This document shows, piece after piece, positions 13,218-24,700 of a stretch of DNA of 64,000 nucleotides; the stretch's first letter is position 1, and every line of letters begins with the position of its first letter. The DNA is from Nematostella vectensis (lineage: Eukaryota > Cnidaria > Anthozoa > Actiniaria > Edwardsiidae). The notes under the pieces were generated by a model. It was not told where the DNA came from. It saw only the letters and a program-made list of their open reading frames with translations, and ran no database searches. Position numbers and translations under genes: made by a program. Location: positions 5,565,001-5,629,000 of the forward strand of contig NC_064042.1 of the NCBI RefSeq assembly GCF_932526225.1. The letters are read 5' to 3'.

Positions 13218-13225
13218 GTAGAAAC

Positions 13226-13365
13226 AATACAATACAATACAATACAATACAATACAATACAATACAATACAATACAATACAATACAATACAATACAATAC
13301 AATACAATACAATACAATACAATACAATACAATACAATACAATACAATACAATACAATACAATAC
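13226..13365. repeat. (AATAC)28 microsatellite, LINE 3' tail
   Basis: 28 uninterrupted units. Read on the minus strand it directly follows AATAAAGTTT, i.e. it sits where the 3' tail of the LINE fragment at 13366-14005 should be. Confidence 0.95.
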
Positions 13366-14005
13366 AATAAACTTTATTTAACGAGGGTTTCATATTAACC
13401 TTTTACAGTTTTATAATATATGGCCCTCCCTATATCTAAGTACCTATGATAATAATAAAAGACGATGTTAGACATTTACGGAAATACAAAGGGGAAACTT
13501 GAAAATTAAACTATACAAGACATCACTAATACTACATCTTGATAAAGCAACTAAAAACTAACTACAAAACTAACTACAAAAACAGGTAGACGTCAACATA
13601 GAAACAAGTACAAACAGACAAACATTAATTAACATGCAATAATAATTAACATGAGAATGGATAACCGGTTTTAGGAAAAGTAGCAGCGGCAGTCTATATA
13701 AAAACGGCATGTATGGCAAAAAAGTTGTTCTAAGTGAGATACCGAGTTAAGGTGAGAGTGGAAAATATCACGGACTTTTTTCTTAGCAAGACTTGTAACA
13801 TTTTGTAGTTGATTGGGATTTAAAATACGGGAGTCAGCAAGTTGTTTAAGGCTGGGGGGTAGAAGGTTAAAAACAGAAACTGCAGAAAAGGAAAAGGTGC
13901 GTTTGCCAGCATCAGTCCTGGGCTGGGGGAGCACGAGATTGTGTGAAGTCGACGATCTCGTTCTCCGTTCATGCGAAACAAAAGAAAACTTTGAACGCAA
14001 TTAGT
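13366..14005 (-). mobile_element. 5'-truncated LINE 3' end
   Basis: On the minus strand, 14000-13671 encodes a typical LINE ORF2 C-terminus: a segment with RTDAGKRTFSFSAVSVFN and LPPSLK, the region beyond the RT domain where such proteins end in WNxLP-like motifs. It is followed by a ~300-bp 3' UTR, an AATAAA-like signal and a pentanucleotide tail. The fragment interrupts the MITE body after CTGAAC (8072) and ends close to AATTAGTAGTAGGG (14000-14010). It is not the same LINE as that at 31040-37550, since the ORF C-termini differ. Confidence 0.65.
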
Positions 14006-15055
14006 AGTAGGGCTAGAGCATTGAAATTTGATGACTTTTCCTTAAATTTATCTGGGATCAGTTTGGTGTAAACAAAATTTTGATATGTGCACCCTGGTAA
14101 CCATAGTAACCAAGTTTTGAGACATAGGTTTAATGAAAATTAGGCAAAACGCTTTAAGTCGTTAAGATAAACTATTAATACGTTGTCTCAACGTAAATCC
14201 ATTTCATATAAACGTTTTATACCAAGTTTTGAAAAAACTTGTGGTGTTATTTTTGCCCTCTCGAAATAGTGCTTGTAGAAATAGCAAAAACATTCATAGC
14301 CACCTGAAATCATTAATACAACTTGAAACGAAGATTAAATATTGTCAAAAAGCTTCAGATTTTGCCACCCAGTTTTTATTGATTAAAATAAATAACTTTC
14401 ATTAAATCCAAGATAGCGGATCCAAGATGGCGGATGCCGATGTCACATAATTAGCTAGAATTCGCTGTTTTTTTTTTTAAACTAACATCTAAATTTGGCA
14501 AAATCTATTTTATATTCCTCAATTTAAAATAAAAATAGAAAAAAACATTTTTGGGAAAGATATTTAAATTATTACTTTAATTAAGAGTCCAGTTGCAAAC
14601 TTATGCTATATTAAAGGTATCATGCCAATCAATGACGTCACAGGTGTCATATATTGTTGTCATATAAACAGTGTCACTAATAAGATATGTGTACCTGCAA
14701 GATTATCGAAAAAAGACATACGGAAATACACATCTAACAAAAACAGAAATGTTGCTCATTTCTGCTCACTTAAGTGACGTCATCATGACGTCACAAAGAC
14801 AATATTTTTTAAGAATATATATCGCTTTTTGAATACGAACTGATTATGATAACTTATTTGGATTTTTGGATGTTCTATGCAAAGGTTTCGAAAGGTAGGC
14901 TATTTATAACCATATCCACGTCCTTAAATGACGTCATAATCACGTCATATTGTGTTGCTATGGAAACACAATATATCATTGTTTTCCTCTTTGTCAGATA
15001 ATGATTCTTTGAAAATTTGGTCATGATAGCTCCAATGGTTCAAAAGTAACGGATG

Positions 15056-15257
15056 GGCGTTGAATTACAACAATTGCACACGTTACTTTCATGACTAGAT
15101 AGAGTGCAACACCGACCTGTTGTAGGTTGACTGGGAATTGCGTCACCGACATTGCATAGACTTCCGCGGCAACACCCAGCAGAGCAGGATGCTAGGACCC
15201 CCCCTGCCAGTCTCTCGGCCATGATACACAGTGTTCTTTCTTCTTCACAATTAGTGG
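15056..15257. repeat. Duplicate of 7545-7745
   Basis: The stretch from GCGTTGAATTACAACAATTG to TTCTTTCTTCTTCACAA matches 7545-7740 almost base for base. It replaces the missing right end of MITE copy 1a, so it marks a rearrangement breakpoint. The small minus-strand ORF (15222-15040) in it has no recognisable domain. Confidence 0.8.
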
Positions 15258-15633
15258 AATTAATTTATTCTTATGTTTCGCTTATGCTTACGTCGATCCG
15301 GTTTTCACGCGATGTAATCGTAAGCGGAGACGTAAGATTATCAAAAATTCCCGTTCTTCTTGCGCTTATGTCGAGCCGGTTCTCACGCGACATAAGGCAC
15401 TTCCGTCTTCCGTCTCCGCTTACGCTTCCGTCGCTCGTGAGAACCAGCCTTAAAGCGTCAAGGGTCCTAAAACAAGTATTTACAGCATATAATGGTGACG
15501 GAATGTTCAAATTTTACCTTGTTCAGGGGGAGGGGGGAGGGGGGTGTCTGACCTTCCTGACCCCTTACTGCCTTATGATAATCTTACAACATCCAGTGGA
15601 GGGTTAAGTGCGGATTTAGCTTACCGTTGAAGT

Positions 15634-15664
<31 letters not shown>

Positions 15665-16472
15665 GGGGGGGTGGGGGCTTTTTGGCTTTCTGACTCACAC
15701 CAGACACGAATACCAATTTTATCGATGAAATGTGCACCAATCGGGACGCTGCTTAGAAATATTTTTTCACTTTGTGTGGTACTCTAACGTCTCTATTTTC
15801 ATGGCACCTCGTTAAAAACGCAGCAAAGGGAATGGATAGGGACATGCATTTTCTTCACATAACAATTTGCTTTTGGAAGGCTAAAGGAGGGGAGCGGTTA
15901 AACCACCTAGTTCCCCCCATCCCTAGATCCGCTACTGCAGTGCAAACCAGCCCTCAAGATGACTTATCAAAACTTTACCGTCACTTTCCACTTGAGGTGT
16001 GTATGGCTTGTTGGTGGACAATGGTAAACATTTCTTACAATTATTCCCGCTGCAGTATTCTATTAACAGACGCTGACAGGGGGTGGGGTGGGGGGGGGGA
16101 GCTTGAACGAGGAAAACATGGTTCACTAGTGTTAGCTAACCTTCCTTGGCGCAGCTTAATGATGGTGATGAGCAGGTGACGAGAGATAAAGACAATCGAT
16201 GGTGGCGATATGCAGCAGTAACCATTAAACAGTTAAAGCCCAGGTGGCACACACAAATATGTGCATGAAAGCCATGGACATTTTAGATAGGGTTAATTTG
16301 TTATTTGCTCACCAAAGTTTAGCAACAAATTGATAAGCTTAGTGAACAATATATGGACAACAAGATACACTGCATTATTGATTGCCAGTTAATGTTATTT
16401 TACAAATTACAGAAAAGCAATACGATATCCCAGCTATATTTCATATAATTAATTTGGGTCTGTAATAAAATC
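15258..16472. repeat. Spacer unit B, copy 1
   Basis: Matches 38089-38880 and 55433-56890 in order. It begins with the right half of the CGTGAGAACCAGCC MITE (to about 15450), then contains a GT run and a 24-base G run (15648-15671), and an AT-rich part with the marker CACAAATATGTGCATGAAAG. No gene supported. Confidence 0.8.
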
Positions 16473-16549
16473 TAGTCTCCCGCGCAGCCGTTTTTTTGTG
16501 TCGGTCAGCGTTGCGTGACCGACACAAAGAACGGCTAAGCGGGAGACTA
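16473..16549. repeat. Near-perfect 77-bp hairpin
   Basis: Arms TAGTCTCCCGCGCAGCCG... and ...CGGCTAAGCGGGAGACTA pair over about 35 bp with a few mismatches, around a GCGTTGC loop with GGTCA/TGACC at the top. It resembles small foldback elements I recall as abundant in anthozoan genomes. The same site in copy 2 (38874-38911) keeps only the left arm. Confidence 0.85.
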
Positions 16550-16554
16550 CCAAT

Positions 16555-16756
16555 ACCATTTCCGCCGCGAAGATAAAATATTGCTGTATGACGTCATCAT
16601 TTTTGCGAACTGCTGGAGTGTAACAACGTTTTTAAAGTGAAAATCTGCTTCGCTGGCGTAATTACTTGCCTTGAGAACGCTCTCGCTATCATTCTTCATT
16701 TCTACTCCCGAAATTTCAAGTCAACAGTGGCTCGATATCATCTCAGTTTTCTAACG
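16555..16756 (+). promoter_or_regulatory. Putative promoter and non-coding exon 1 of gene copy 2
   Basis: A block strongly conserved with 38920-39118 and 57541-57650. It contains TGACGTCATCA (16590-16600), a CRE/AP-1-like site, and ends at AACG with a strong donor GTGAGT at 16757. A pyrimidine-rich acceptor lies just before the gene's ATG at 21697-21698, so a leader intron of about 4.9 kb is plausible. Start site not known; transcript data would be needed to place it. Confidence 0.45.
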
Positions 16757-17867
16757 GTGAGTGGAATTGTTTTACAAGACTAAACACAGTGTTATTTGTG
16801 CGGATGCTTGGGAATATCTACGCGACTTGCCATGAATTCTAAACAAGGTACATTTACTCGATTTGCAATGAATTCGTGGCTTAAAGGGCATAAAACCTAG
16901 GAACATTTACTCGATTTGCATTGAAATCGTGAATAAAGGCATGATCTATACCGTTGTGTCGGTGAGAAGGAACATGTTTTCTAGCGAAAGGGCTTACTTC
17001 TATTTCTACTGCGGTATGACTCAGTAAATTTTGCGTCATAATGTATTCAAAGAGAATTTGGCACTCGTGTGCTTATTATATTTACTCGCTTCCATGTCGA
17101 CTGTGCCTCTAAATCCACTTGGCTATTTTCTCTCTGAGAAAGTTTTAATACACGCGGTGACATCTAGTCTTTACAAGACTAAACACAGTGTTATTTGTGC
17201 GGAAGCTTAGGAATATCTACGCGACTTTCCATGAATTCTAAACAAGGTACATTAACTCGATTTGGAATGAATTCGTGGCTAAGGGCATGAAACCTTGGAA
17301 CATTTAGTCGATTTGCCATTGAAATCGTGGATAAGGACATGATCTATACTGTAATATCGTTGAGTAGGAACATGTTTTCTAGCAAATAGGGCTTACTTTT
17401 TTTTCTACTGCGGTAGTAAATTTGCGTCATAATATATTCTAAGAGAATTCGGAGAATTCAGCGTCGTGTGCTTATTTTACTCGCTTCCAAGTCGAATGAG
17501 TTACGTTGTTCTCGAAATGCAAGCCCAAATTGCTTCAAACTTCACCCTGACCACATTTAAGACTCCACTGTCAGGTCAGAATATTTTTGAGAGTTTTAAG
17601 ATTTCTTTTCATAGTAAAGTGAACGGCTTATTTCAATCCCATATGTTTACTGTAAACGTGAACCACTATTATTTATTCATACACACAGTGAGCTTGGGCT
17701 ACCTGTGATATAACCAGCATGCACAGGCCTGTGCTGTAATGTGAATACGGTAGCCGAATTGGAACGGGTTGCAAAAGCACAAAAAGAAGAGCGGGCGATT
17801 CAATAGAAAAGTTTTCCTGCTTCATTTCTTCGTATAATCCCGAATGAGAGCCTGCTAGCAGGTTTAA

Positions 17868-18843
17868 CCCTATACAAACCGGGGGGGTGGGGGTTGGGCT
17901 TTTGAGGCCCCCAGCACCTTTGAGCTGTAATAATTTCTGAACTAGTAGGGCTAGAGCATTGAAATTCGATGACTTTTCCTAAAATTTATCTAGGATCAGT
18001 TTGGTGTAAACAAAATTTTGATATGTGTACCCTGGTAATCATAGTAACCAAGTTTTGACATAGGTTTAATTAAAATTAGGCAAAACGCTTTAAGTCGTTA
18101 AGATCAACTATTAATACGACGTGCTCAACGTAAATCCATTTCATATAAACGTTTTATACCAAATTTTGAAAAAACACAATTTACATGGGTGGTGTTATTT
18201 TTGTCAATTTTTGCCCTAGAATTCGCTGGGTTTTTTTTAAACTAACATCTAAATTTGGCAAAATCCTTTTTATATTCCTCTATTTTAAATAAAAAGTTGA
18301 AAAAAAACATTTTTGGGAAATATATTTAAATTATTACTTTAATTAAGAGTCCAGTTGCAAACTTATGCTATATTAAAGGTACTATACCAATCAATGACGT
18401 CACAGGTGTCATATATTGTTGTCATGGAAACAGTGTCACTAATAATATATTTCTTCCTGCAAGATTATCGAAAAAAGACATACGGAAATACACATCTAAC
18501 AAAAACAGAAATGTTGCTCGTTTCTGCTCACTTAAGTGACGTCATCGTGACGTCACAAAGACAATATTTTTGAAGAATATTGGTCGCTTTTTGAAAACGA
18601 ACTGATTATGATAAGGACCATATGTCCTTAAATGACGTCATAATCACGTCATATTGTCATATTGCTATGGCAACACAATATATCATTTTGTTCCTCTTTG
18701 TCAGATAATGATTCTTTGAAAATTTGGTCATAAGAGCTCCAATGGTTCAAAAGTAACGGATGGGGGGGGGGGGGGGGCGAAAGAGCCCCTCCCCCCCCCC
18801 CCCCCGGTCAGAGGAAGCCTTAAAAAGCCTGGTCTGAATAGGG
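17868..18843. mobile_element. piggyBac-like MITE, copy 1b
   Basis: Flanked by TTAA at 17864-17867 and 18844-18847. The right end is GGTCTGAATAGGG; the left end, CCCTATACAAACC, has drifted from the CCCTATTCAGACC of the other copies. TTAA target duplications with CCC-starting termini are typical of piggyBac. The non-coding body has G tracts just inside both ends and four perfect TGACGTCA sites (18395, 18537, 18548, 18633). Confidence 0.8.
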
Positions 18844-20104
18844 TTAAGGGAGTTGGAATTTCTTCAAGCTAGTAGTTTTCTAAATAGAGTTTTAGAAAAT
18901 TCTTTTCTATGTTCACTCGCATCTTCTTTTTTATATTACTTTTATTCCATATTCAGGTATTTTTAAAGAAATACCAACCTCGACTTTTATTTTCCTGCAA
19001 TTCCAAAATTTAAAGTAGCTTTTAAATTTTCAAATGTATATTCCTTCACAGGCGTCCTTAGGGGCGGACCATGCGACTTTTAAGGGGAGGACATGCGATT
19101 TTGAAAAAAAAACAATTTCCTGAAAAAACTGGTCGAGGAAAAAAATCCCTACAAACACAACCCTGCACCATTTTACATGTTTTTACAAGCAAAAAAAATA
19201 TGAGATTATGAAGGCGGAAACGTGAAAGTTATGAAGAAGTCAGAAATAATGATGAACTTGACTGGATCATCAACTCGGACAAGGAGGGCAGCTTCCCAGT
19301 ATTCCTTTTCCACATTTAACGACCTATTTGTTTATTGAGGTCGTAAAGCGGGCGGGGGGGGGGGGGGGGGGGGAGGCTCTGGAAATTTTGGGGTTCTGAA
19401 AGGGGGGCACCGAAAAACAATGTTTACAATGAAACGGGGGCTCTGAAATTTTTAGGTGTCTTGATTAAAAATCTCCCCCCCCCCCCCCGTTGGTGTATTT
19501 ATTGAACACTCCCTAAAATCCTTATGTTTTTTTAGAAATTCGCCCTCTGGTATGGCATAGCAATTCATGATCAGATTATGTTTTAAAAATATATGTTTTA
19601 AAAATATAATGGAATCTTGCTAATAGTCGGGTCGCTAAGCGCAAAAAAGAGCTCAACCTATTCACAGCGGAAAAAAGCACCAAATTTGGTATAATTATAG
19701 CCTATGAGATGGTAATTAATATTGAGACCGGTGCCCAGCGGTACCATTAGCGGATCCATAGATAAAGAGCAATTCTTTTTTTTTTAGAAATCTAAGGTTG
19801 CGGGTACCCTGTGGTGAGATTTTCATACCTTTCCATGTTTTAAAACCGTTTTAAAAGGCTTTTGTAACCACGAGCTGGTCACTTTGTCGGAGTTTGTCGG
19901 ACCTAATACCATAGTTAAAATATACCGAAGTGTGTACATGTAGTAAGCGTTTGCGAGCTAGTTCCCAGGATTCGCTGAAGGGGATGTGCAGTCATAGGTG
20001 TCATATGGAAGAAGCATAATATTTGAAGATTCCTTAGTAAGAAATGACCGACTTTTGGCCGCCAAGGGGGGTGCACGTGCACCCTGCGCTCCCCCCTGTG
20101 TACG

Positions 20105-20375
20105 CGCCTGCAAGCGCAGCACAAGTGAGAATCGGTAAATGCTAGCGCAAAACAATTGAGAATTGCTAGGGCAACTCAAGAAAGAATAGTGAAACGCAAG
20201 AGCAACACTAGAGAGAATCAGTGAAACCCAAGCGCAACACAAGTGAGAATCAGTGGATATGCAAGCGCAACACAAATGAGTATAAGTGAAATTCAAGCGC
20301 AACACTAGAGAGAATCAGTTAAAACCAAAGCGCAACACTAGAGAATCAGTGAAACGCAAGCGCGAGAAACAGCGA
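20105..20375. repeat. GCGCAACAC minisatellite
   Basis: About eight imperfect ~31-33-bp units built on GAAACGCAAGCGCAACAC plus AAGTGAGAATCAGT. The array recurs, longer, at 57003-57440, and is almost completely deleted in copy 2 (about 41968). Confidence 0.85.
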
Positions 20376-21690
20376 AATGGAAACGCCTTTTTTGGGGGGA
20401 AGTCGGACCCAACTTTCTGCCATTATTTAAGTGGACTTTTGAAGCACACTAGCATACACACATTGGCACCAGTCTAGCCAGGACGGGACTCTAGCACAGT
20501 CTATTACCCGTGCAGTTCGGCAGCCATGGACAGCTGTTTTGTCGTTTTTAGGACTCGTCAGCATGGCATAGCCGGTTTGCCTCAGTTAAACTTCATCGGC
20601 AATAAACTGTAGGGCGACTTCGGCTCGAACGAAGTGCTTTAAACCACAGCTAAGATCCATGTGTGATCTAAAGCTGCGACCGGGCTAGCGTGATGCCAAT
20701 TGTGCAGATCACGCATGCGGCCTTTGCTAGTTTGAGACTCCGTTGGATAGCCAAACTAACCTTGTGAGTATGTATACATAATATGGACTGGCCAGGACGG
20801 GACGCTAGCACAGTGATGCTCAATGTAAAAACTAGGCAACCTAACGGCATGTGCAAGCTTGTATGTCAAAAATGCCTTTCTTAATATTTTTCCGCGAAAT
20901 TTGATTGGTAAGACAAAAAAAATACAACATAAAATACACTTAAAGCTCAATGCTGCCTAACTTTTTTTAATATTTGTTTAAAAAAATATGAGATTCAGGA
21001 TTTTTTAGTATGTGTAAAATAATGGCTTATTAGACAAATCTTATGTGGGGAACCTTGTGAAAGTCAAATAATTATTAACTATACTTTCACGCAGCAATTA
21101 AGCACAAGTTATGTGTAAAATATGGCTTATTAAACAAATCTTATGTGGTGAACCTTGTGAAAATTATTTCAAGCAAAAACTATTGTTCTTTATTCTTTTG
21201 AAAGGTTCACAACAGAAAATCTCCAATAAGGTATACGTCGAACCGAACTTCAACCGAATCAATTGAATAACTGGTGTGTGTCCAAGACAAGCTTATTTCC
21301 AGTGTCTGCATACGTCGAGCCTGTTTTTCAGGAGTCAATACTTTTAAAGTAAGTAATTTCATACTTCTGTGTAATCTGCACGTCACAATTCACTCAGTGA
21401 CTGTTAAGGTTTTATTATTGTCTCAAAACAAAGGAATCCCAATCCTCAAGTACAAGTTGAAGCCGACTTGCTCCTCGTTGGCAGCTTTATCAGTATAAAA
21501 TATCAAATCATGTGTTTTGTTGCTTGCGTTATACTTGTCACGTGACACTCAATATATCTTTTCGTTTGAGTTACAGTAGAATGTTACAGTAGAATGTTTG
21601 ATTGTATATATCTATGTTATTGTTTCAATCTTCTCCTCGATAATAATATATAATACATTACCAGTTTTATTTCTATATTTTTTCTTCTTT

Positions 21691-21724
21691 TCATCCAGAA
21701 TTCTAGAGTTTCTCCAGCCGCGGG
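21691..21724 (+). promoter_or_regulatory. Acceptor site and leader before gene copy 2
   Basis: A long T-rich tract ending in TTTTCATCCAG (AG at 21697-21698), then a 26-base leader ending in CCGCGGG before ATGG. A second AG at 21716-21717 is possible. The same layout precedes copy 3 (AG at 43156-43157). Confidence 0.55.
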
Positions 21725-24700
21725 ATGGATAATAAGGGGAAGCCCTTCACTCACTGGGGCGTGGCCGAGTGGGAGAGGGTGCAAAGGGTGTTGCCAAACC
21801 TGCCCGTCATTTTCTGGTTCCTCTTAATATGGGGGACGGAGATCAGTCCGCTTACGCCAGCCCAGCAGATTCAGTTACTGAAGGTGTGCTACGACATCGC
21901 CTTCTTGATAAGAGACAGTAAGATGATGATGAGGGTGTATGGGACTGCGAGTAAGGTGTATCGTGAGATGCGTCTGTTTGACCAAGCACTGGCATGTTAC
22001 TCAACGGCACTAAAAATTGCAAAAGCAATAGGCAGCATAGAGCTGCAGGCGGCATGTTATTATAACATGGGCAGTACCTATAACAAGCTTCATAACTACA
22101 ACAAGGCACTGGACTACTACAAGCAGTCACTAAACGCCTTCATGAAGACTGGAGAAGAGCGTAAACAAGCAGATGTTTATAACAATATCGGTTTTTTGTA
22201 TAAGTCCCTCGGTGACAACAGTCAAGCCATGGAGAACTACAAACATGCGTTATGTATACACAAGAAGTTTGAGAAAGAGCTTAAACAAGCAGGTGTTTAT
22301 TATGGTATCGGTGCTGTGTACCAGTCCCTCGGTGACAATTGTCAAGCCATGGAGAACTACAAACATGCGTTATGTATATACGAGAAGTTCGGGGAAGAGC
22401 TTAAACAAGCAGATGTTTATAACGATATAGGTGCTGTGTACAGCTCCCTCGGTGACAATGGTCAAGCCATGGAGAACTACAAACATGCGTTATGTATATA
22501 CGAGAAATTCGGGGAAGAGCGTAATCAAGCAGATGTTTATAACAATATCGGTGTTGTGTTCATGTCCCTCGGTGACAATAGTCAAGCCATGGAAAACTAC
22601 AAACATGCGTTATGTATATACGAGAAAGTCGGGGAAGAGCGTAAACAAGCCGATGTTTATAGCAAAATCGGTCATACGTACTGCTCCCTCGGTGACGAGG
22701 GTCAAGCAATAGAGAACTACAAACATGCGTTATGTATATACGAGAAGATCGGGGAAGAGCGTAAACAAGCAGATGTGTATTTTGGTATCGGTGCTGTGTA
22801 CCAGTCCCTCGGTGACAATGGTCAAGCCATGGAGAACTACAAACATGCGTTATGTATATACGAGAAGATCGGGGAAGAGCGTAAAAAAGCAGTTGTTTTT
22901 AACGGTATCGGTGATTTGTACAGCTACCTCGGTGACAATGTTCAAGCCATGGAGAACTACAAAAATGCGTTATGTATATACGAGAAGTTTGGGGGAGAGC
23001 GTGAACAAGCAGCTGTTTATAACGGTATCGGTTGTGCTTACGACTCCCTCGGTGACAAAGATCAAGCAATTGAGAACCTCAAAAATGCGTTATGCATATA
23101 CGAGAAGTTCGGGGAAGAGCGTAAACAAGCAGATGTTTATAACAACATCGGTGCTGTTTTCAAGTCCCTCGGTGACAATGGTCAAGCCATGGAAAACTAC
23201 AAACATGCGTTATGTATATACGAGAAGATCGGGGAAGAGCCTAAACAAGCAACTGTTTATAACAACATCGGTGATGTGTTCAAGTCCCTCGGTGAGAATG
23301 GTCATGCCATGGAAAACTACAAAAAAGCGTTATGTATATACGAGAAGTTCGGGGAAGAGCGTAAAAAAGCAGGTGTTTATAACAACATCGGTGTTATGTT
23401 CTATTCCCTCGGTGACAATGGTCAAGCTATGATGAACTACAAAAATGCGTTATGTATATACAGGAAGTTTGGGGAAGAGCACGGTCAAGCAACCGCATAT
23501 TGTAACATTGCTAATATTGCTCGAATTTATAATTCTGTGGAAGCAATGGAGCTTTACCGGTCTGCACTAGCTCTTTTTCAAAAACACGGTGACGTGATTC
23601 GTCAGGCTGAAACATGGCACAACATAGGTATCGTGTATCTGGATATGTCGGAGCATCCAGAGGCAGAGAAGAGTTTAAAAGAGAGTTTACGGCTTTTTGA
23701 ACTAGTATTTATGAACCTTGGAAGCCGCGAAAAATTGAAAATTACCGTTATAGAGACTTACATCATAACATATCGTGAAGTTTTTGACGTCTCTATTATA
23801 CTAGGGAAACCAGAACAGGCGTTACTAGCAAGCGAACAAGGACGATCACGCGCTCTCAAAGATAGCCTACAGAAAAAATATGGACTAGAAAGCAATGCCC
23901 CCAGTGACGAGGACACACGCTTTACAAGCTCATTAATCAGTGAAGACAATACGTCGTTTGTTGTCATTTGCTTGTCACTAGAATGGCTTCATTTGTTTAC
24001 ACTTGCAAGCGGGAAGCCCTTGGTTACCGAATCGGTACCAAAAGAAATATTCTCAAGCGTCGAGTCTGAAATCAATGGAAAAGAGCTAGAGTGGTTACGA
24101 GACTACATAGACAGGATGGTAAATGAGGCAAATGCACACGTTCGTCTAAACCGTGACGAATCGTTTGAAGACAGATCCCTGAGATTGAGCTGCGATGACG
24201 ACGGTGATGAGTCACGGCAGCCATCCGTGTTAGCACGAGGCGTGAGAACAGCTACCGAGATTGAGAGGGCTCGCAAGTTGACTGAGGTCAGAGCCGAGCC
24301 AAGCGAGAACAGTGAAGACGGGAACTTCCCTGAAACAAGCTCGACAAATAGTGAGGCTACTGGTGGTACACAGAATCAACCTCAACTACCTACCCAAGCT
24401 CCAATGAGCCAAGCCACAGGGATACCACAAGAAAGCGATGCAATCCCCTCTGTTAAAGTGCCGCAGGAGCACGAGGATGACACGTGTACACCACTCCTAC
24501 CAAGCGGTCCCGAGACACCCATACACCACGACCCGCTAGAAGTGTTTTACCGACTGCTGATCTCTCCAATTGAGGATCACCTCACTGGGCCTGAAGTGGT
24601 GTTCATTCCGGAAGATTTCACTTTCATGATTCCATTTGGGGCCATGAAAGACCCCGATGGGAGATTCTTGGCTGAGCGAAAACGCATCCGGACTGGCCCA

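Larger units (their letters stand above)
8190..13225. mobile_element. Crypton-bearing inserted segment
   Basis: A ~5.04 kb block absent from the other spacer copies. It begins GTTTCTAC (8190-8197) and ends GTAGAAAC (13218-13225), a short inverted pair, and is flanked on both sides by the same AATAC microsatellite, as if inserted into it. Palindrome-like GGGACA-N-TTCCC motifs occur near both ends: singles near 8365, 8785, 8950, 9445 and 9607, and about a dozen at 13003-13217. It contains the tyrosine-recombinase pseudogene at 10253-12561. Known Cryptons lack terminal inverted repeats, so the exact ends are an inference. Confidence 0.55.
7987..15052. mobile_element. piggyBac-like MITE, copy 1a, split by later insertions and lacking its right end
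   Basis: The left end is TTAA (7983-7986) followed by CCCTATTCAGACC, the same terminus as the intact elements at 40231-41337 and 17868-18843. The element body stops at about 8072 and resumes at about 14005 with TAGTAGGGCTAGAGCATTG, so about 5.9 kb of other elements lies inside it. The right end after the AAGTAACGGATGG block is missing; the sequence instead passes into a duplicate of 7545-7745. It carries four perfect TGACGTCA octamers (14633, 14775, 14786, 14929). It has no coding capacity of its own. Confidence 0.75.
16757..21698 (+). other. Putative leader intron of gene copy 2
   Basis: Runs from the GTGAGT donor to the TTTTCATCCAG acceptor. It holds a ~390-bp tandem duplication (16763-17150 and 17161-17560; marker AAACACAGTGTTATTTGTG), MITE copy 1b, homopolymer G/C tracts near 19354 and 19481, a GCGCAACAC minisatellite and AT-rich filler. 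A similar interval, 39119-43157, precedes copy 3. The exon-intron structure is predicted from splice-site shape only. Confidence 0.4.

Noticed and set aside
22173-23432. Long ORFs in a second plus-strand frame over the TPR array (also 43704-44774) and antisense frames (44139-44951)
   Set aside because: Periodic shadows of the 120-bp coding repeat; codon pattern and conservation belong to the TPR frame.
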